Assembly (NCBI GenBank): GCA_008508345.1
Contig: QNGE01001275.1
Span: forward strand, 109,160 to 173,159
Direction of reading: 5' to 3'
DNA length: 64,000 bases
DNA from: Paragonimus westermani
Lineage: Eukaryota > Platyhelminthes > Trematoda > Plagiorchiida > Troglotrematidae
The notes under the pieces: model-generated
What the model saw: the letters and a program-made list of their open reading frames with translations, nothing else
What the model was told of the DNA's origin: nothing
Databases searched by the model: none
Shown here: positions 61,701-64,000 of the stretch, in pieces
How the letters are laid out: every line of letters begins with the position of its first letter
Numbering within the stretch: the first letter of the stretch is position 1
Program-made: the position numbers and the translations under genes

Positions 61701-64000
61701 TTTTATACTGTGGATCAACATCCTCAAAAAGAAGTCCACATTTTAAGACTTGTGATATGAGAAAATTGCCACATCCCGCTATGAACCTGAAAATACTTGA
61801 AGCTAAGTGATATACTGTTGATTTTGACTACATATCCGGTGCTTACTTACAGTTGATGAGAATAAATGGTTCATAAATGCAAAGTTTTAACCACAAGACA
61901 CTATGATGACAGTTCTTTTTCCATCGAGAAAATGTCCATTTATGACATCAAAGTTGGACACTCGGGACTAAACTGTTCGAACAAGCTTAACATGCAGTAA
62001 CTGTCGAGGCTTCCGCATGACCCTGAATACAAAGATCCAACAGACCATATGCATTTTTCTTGAGAGATCTACGATAAACACCACCACTGTGAAAATATCG
62101 TTTGCTAACAAGCAAACCGCAGACCTACGGTCTCCCGAATGGTTTTAATTCGGGTGTTCTGTTGAAACTGATTTTGGACCTGCTTATTTTCTCAAAACAG
62201 CGACTGGCCAAGTGATTGTTGATAATCATAAACTAGCATAAAGCGGTGCAAATGAATTCCGTCGAAATCAGGGCTTTCACTTGGCAACAGTTAGCAAACG
62301 CTTGAGCAATCTGAGCGTTAAATTTTGTTCAGGTGTACGACTTGATAAAGAGTGTCGCCTTATGGTCATAGTATAAAAGACCAGACAGCATTAATTCAAC
62401 TAACTGGACCAGAATTCACATTCTATGCAGAACTCGTGTGTCAGAGCAACGCATATCACCTAGTTGATGACCTTGTTGTTTGCAGTTTACTTGGTCCCGT
62501 TTTGATGGTATCTTCAAATTCAAAGCAAAAATGTAAGTTTTATCCAGAGGTGACAGCTGGTGGACTTACAAGCAATATGGTGACGCCATTCACCAAAATA
62601 TGATGGTTCAGTTGAAGATAAATGTTTTATTTGCAGCTGAACATGATGTTCAGGGCACAGAAGGTATTCAATAACTAATTTGTGTTTCCGTAAGATAAAT
62701 TCGGTCTGACAATAAATGGTTCGATTCGGGAAAGTATGCATCAAATTAGACGTTGACTAGCATTTCGGTGACGACACAGGTTCGGCCTACGAAGCTGTTT
62801 ATTGCAAGAAATCCGGTACAGGTTATGCTAAAACATGGGACCTCGTTCACTTATTAGCAAGGCTGACATGTGTTCACACACACTGGGCAGCAATACATTG
62901 TCGCTGGTCGTGGAGGCATGCCCCCTACAGCGCGCACACTATTCCAACAGTTGCTTCTGGTACACCTTTTTCCTAGCATTGGCACTTGCTATTTGACTAG
63001 CATACTACGCACAAACGAAGCTGCCCATCATACAACGCAAGTAACTACCTTCGTTTTATCACCTCTGACCCACGAGCACGCAAAGGATGACGGGTGCACA
63101 GAAGAACATGGCAAAATGGGCAGCGGTACAGATCAGAGTTTCAGTTGCAGCAGTTATCAGAAAATTTGTTGTTAGACTTCAGGTTTAATATTGTGGGAAT
63201 TAACCCATGATCATCAATTTGTAATAAGCAATGGTTATATACTTGCTGTTGAATAAGGATTTGTTAGCCAGTTGACTGAACAACGATTCGGTTAAGCTGT
63301 GGATCTAAAGTTCAGTGCTGCAAGTAGGGAGATCGTAAACAACACGTTTCGGATAGTCAAAACCCTCAGTTTACGGAAGATTTTCGATTTTCAAAATCAA
63401 ACATAATTCGGGGATGTAGGTTTGAATGCAGATCGCTCTGTGTTGATAAAACTGCGTCCCGGGTTGAACCTGGTATGCAGCTTGTCCACCGCAAACTGTG
63501 CATCACACTGGTATGCATTCAAACGAGACAACCGTAAGCTAGAGCCGGTATATACTATGATTTTTCAAGCCCAGTCTGAAAATACCACACTCGATTGACC
63601 AGTGTGGACGGTTCCTAGGAGTGTCCAAATCTTGAATCAGTTGTTGGCAGCGATAGAGAGAAGTGATCGTGATCGAACCTACCCAACAAACCATATATTT
63701 AGAAAGAGGTTACCGTGACAAAGTTACCTCCAGATGAAGTGTATTATCTGCTTTTGTATTGTTGTGGCTTAGAAATGTGAGTGTTTTAATCGGATCAATC
63801 CAGCATGTGTAGTGATATAGTATAGCCCGCTGGCATACAGATAATCCAGTCATCGCATATTGGTTTGTTTTGAGTGAGATAAGTACTTGAATCTTTCTCA
63901 CTGCTTTGTCTCACAAGATCTGAATTGAAATTTAATGTCACACTCAGAAAGCTATCTGTTTCATTGTCACGTAAATGCAATTCCGTTGTTACCTAAACGT
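52765..64000. other. 11-kb AT-rich stretch, no gene or element recognised
   Basis: Short frames without family motifs. The more open ones are 55900-56130 (plus, Cys-rich, listed separately), 60886-61185 (plus, 99 codons), 62352-62603 (plus, 83 codons) and 62870-63175 (plus, 101 codons). None chains with another across plausible splice sites that I could see. Confidence 0.4.
55900..56130 (+). other. 76-codon Cys-rich frame, unrecognised
   Basis: The C-terminal half reads YRCFGCQYLCYCEKVDPRVF, then IKPTCYDCL. Cys pairs C-x2-C-x3-C-x-C ... C-x2-C could bind metal or form disulphides. No match to a zinc-finger family I know. It stands alone with no recognisable neighbour; chance is quite possible. 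Confidence 0.15.

Noticed and set aside
1..64000. tRNA genes, rRNA, CRISPR arrays, bacterial-style operons or terminators
   Set aside because: No B-box-like tRNA context, no regular spaced repeats, and the transposon content is that of a eukaryote.

Overview
The window reads as a repeat-rich stretch of an animal nuclear genome. A flatworm, probably a fluke, fits best. The reasons are the mix of decayed APE-type LINEs, a gypsy element of the CsRn1-like kind, a CR1-like LINE and Mutator-like transposases, plus possible very short introns. This attribution is an inference from transposon families; no host gene fixes the species. There is a 299-base assembly gap at 9725-10023 and single Ns at 11172 and 11411. 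I found no convincing intact host gene, rRNA, tRNA or CRISPR. No long open frame belongs to a recognisable cellular family.

Layout. 1-260: tail of a cut-and-paste transposase relic. 1420-3900 (minus): gypsy gag-pol relic with gag, DTG protease, RT and RNase H in order. 4832-5930 (minus): 5'-truncated LINE, called family B here. 7752-9180 (plus): Mutator-like (MULE) transposase relic with a PHD-like zinc finger after it, then a possible 46-nt intron and a 381-bp fold-back palindrome beside the gap. 10-16 kb: nothing clearly recognisable. 16630-20045 (minus): LINE with endonuclease and RT (family A) whose 3' part looks like family B. 20529-21190 (minus): endonuclease of a family B-like LINE. 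22.1-22.3 kb: possible BEL/Pao gag zinc knuckle. 24.3-25.2 kb (minus): CR1-like RT. 30502-31650 (minus): second family B 3' end. 31.6-48.9 kb: AT-rich, no recognisable coding. 48.93-49.5 kb (plus): CR1-like PHD plus endonuclease start. 50.44-52.07 kb (minus): second MULE relic, again followed by a PHD-like finger. 52.8-64 kb: nothing recognised.

The elements do not act together; they are independent insertions in different states of decay, all broken by stops and frameshifts. The best unexplained pattern is that two separate MULE relics both carry a decayed PHD-type zinc finger after the transposase. A third PHD finger sits in a LINE relic less than 2 kb from one of them.
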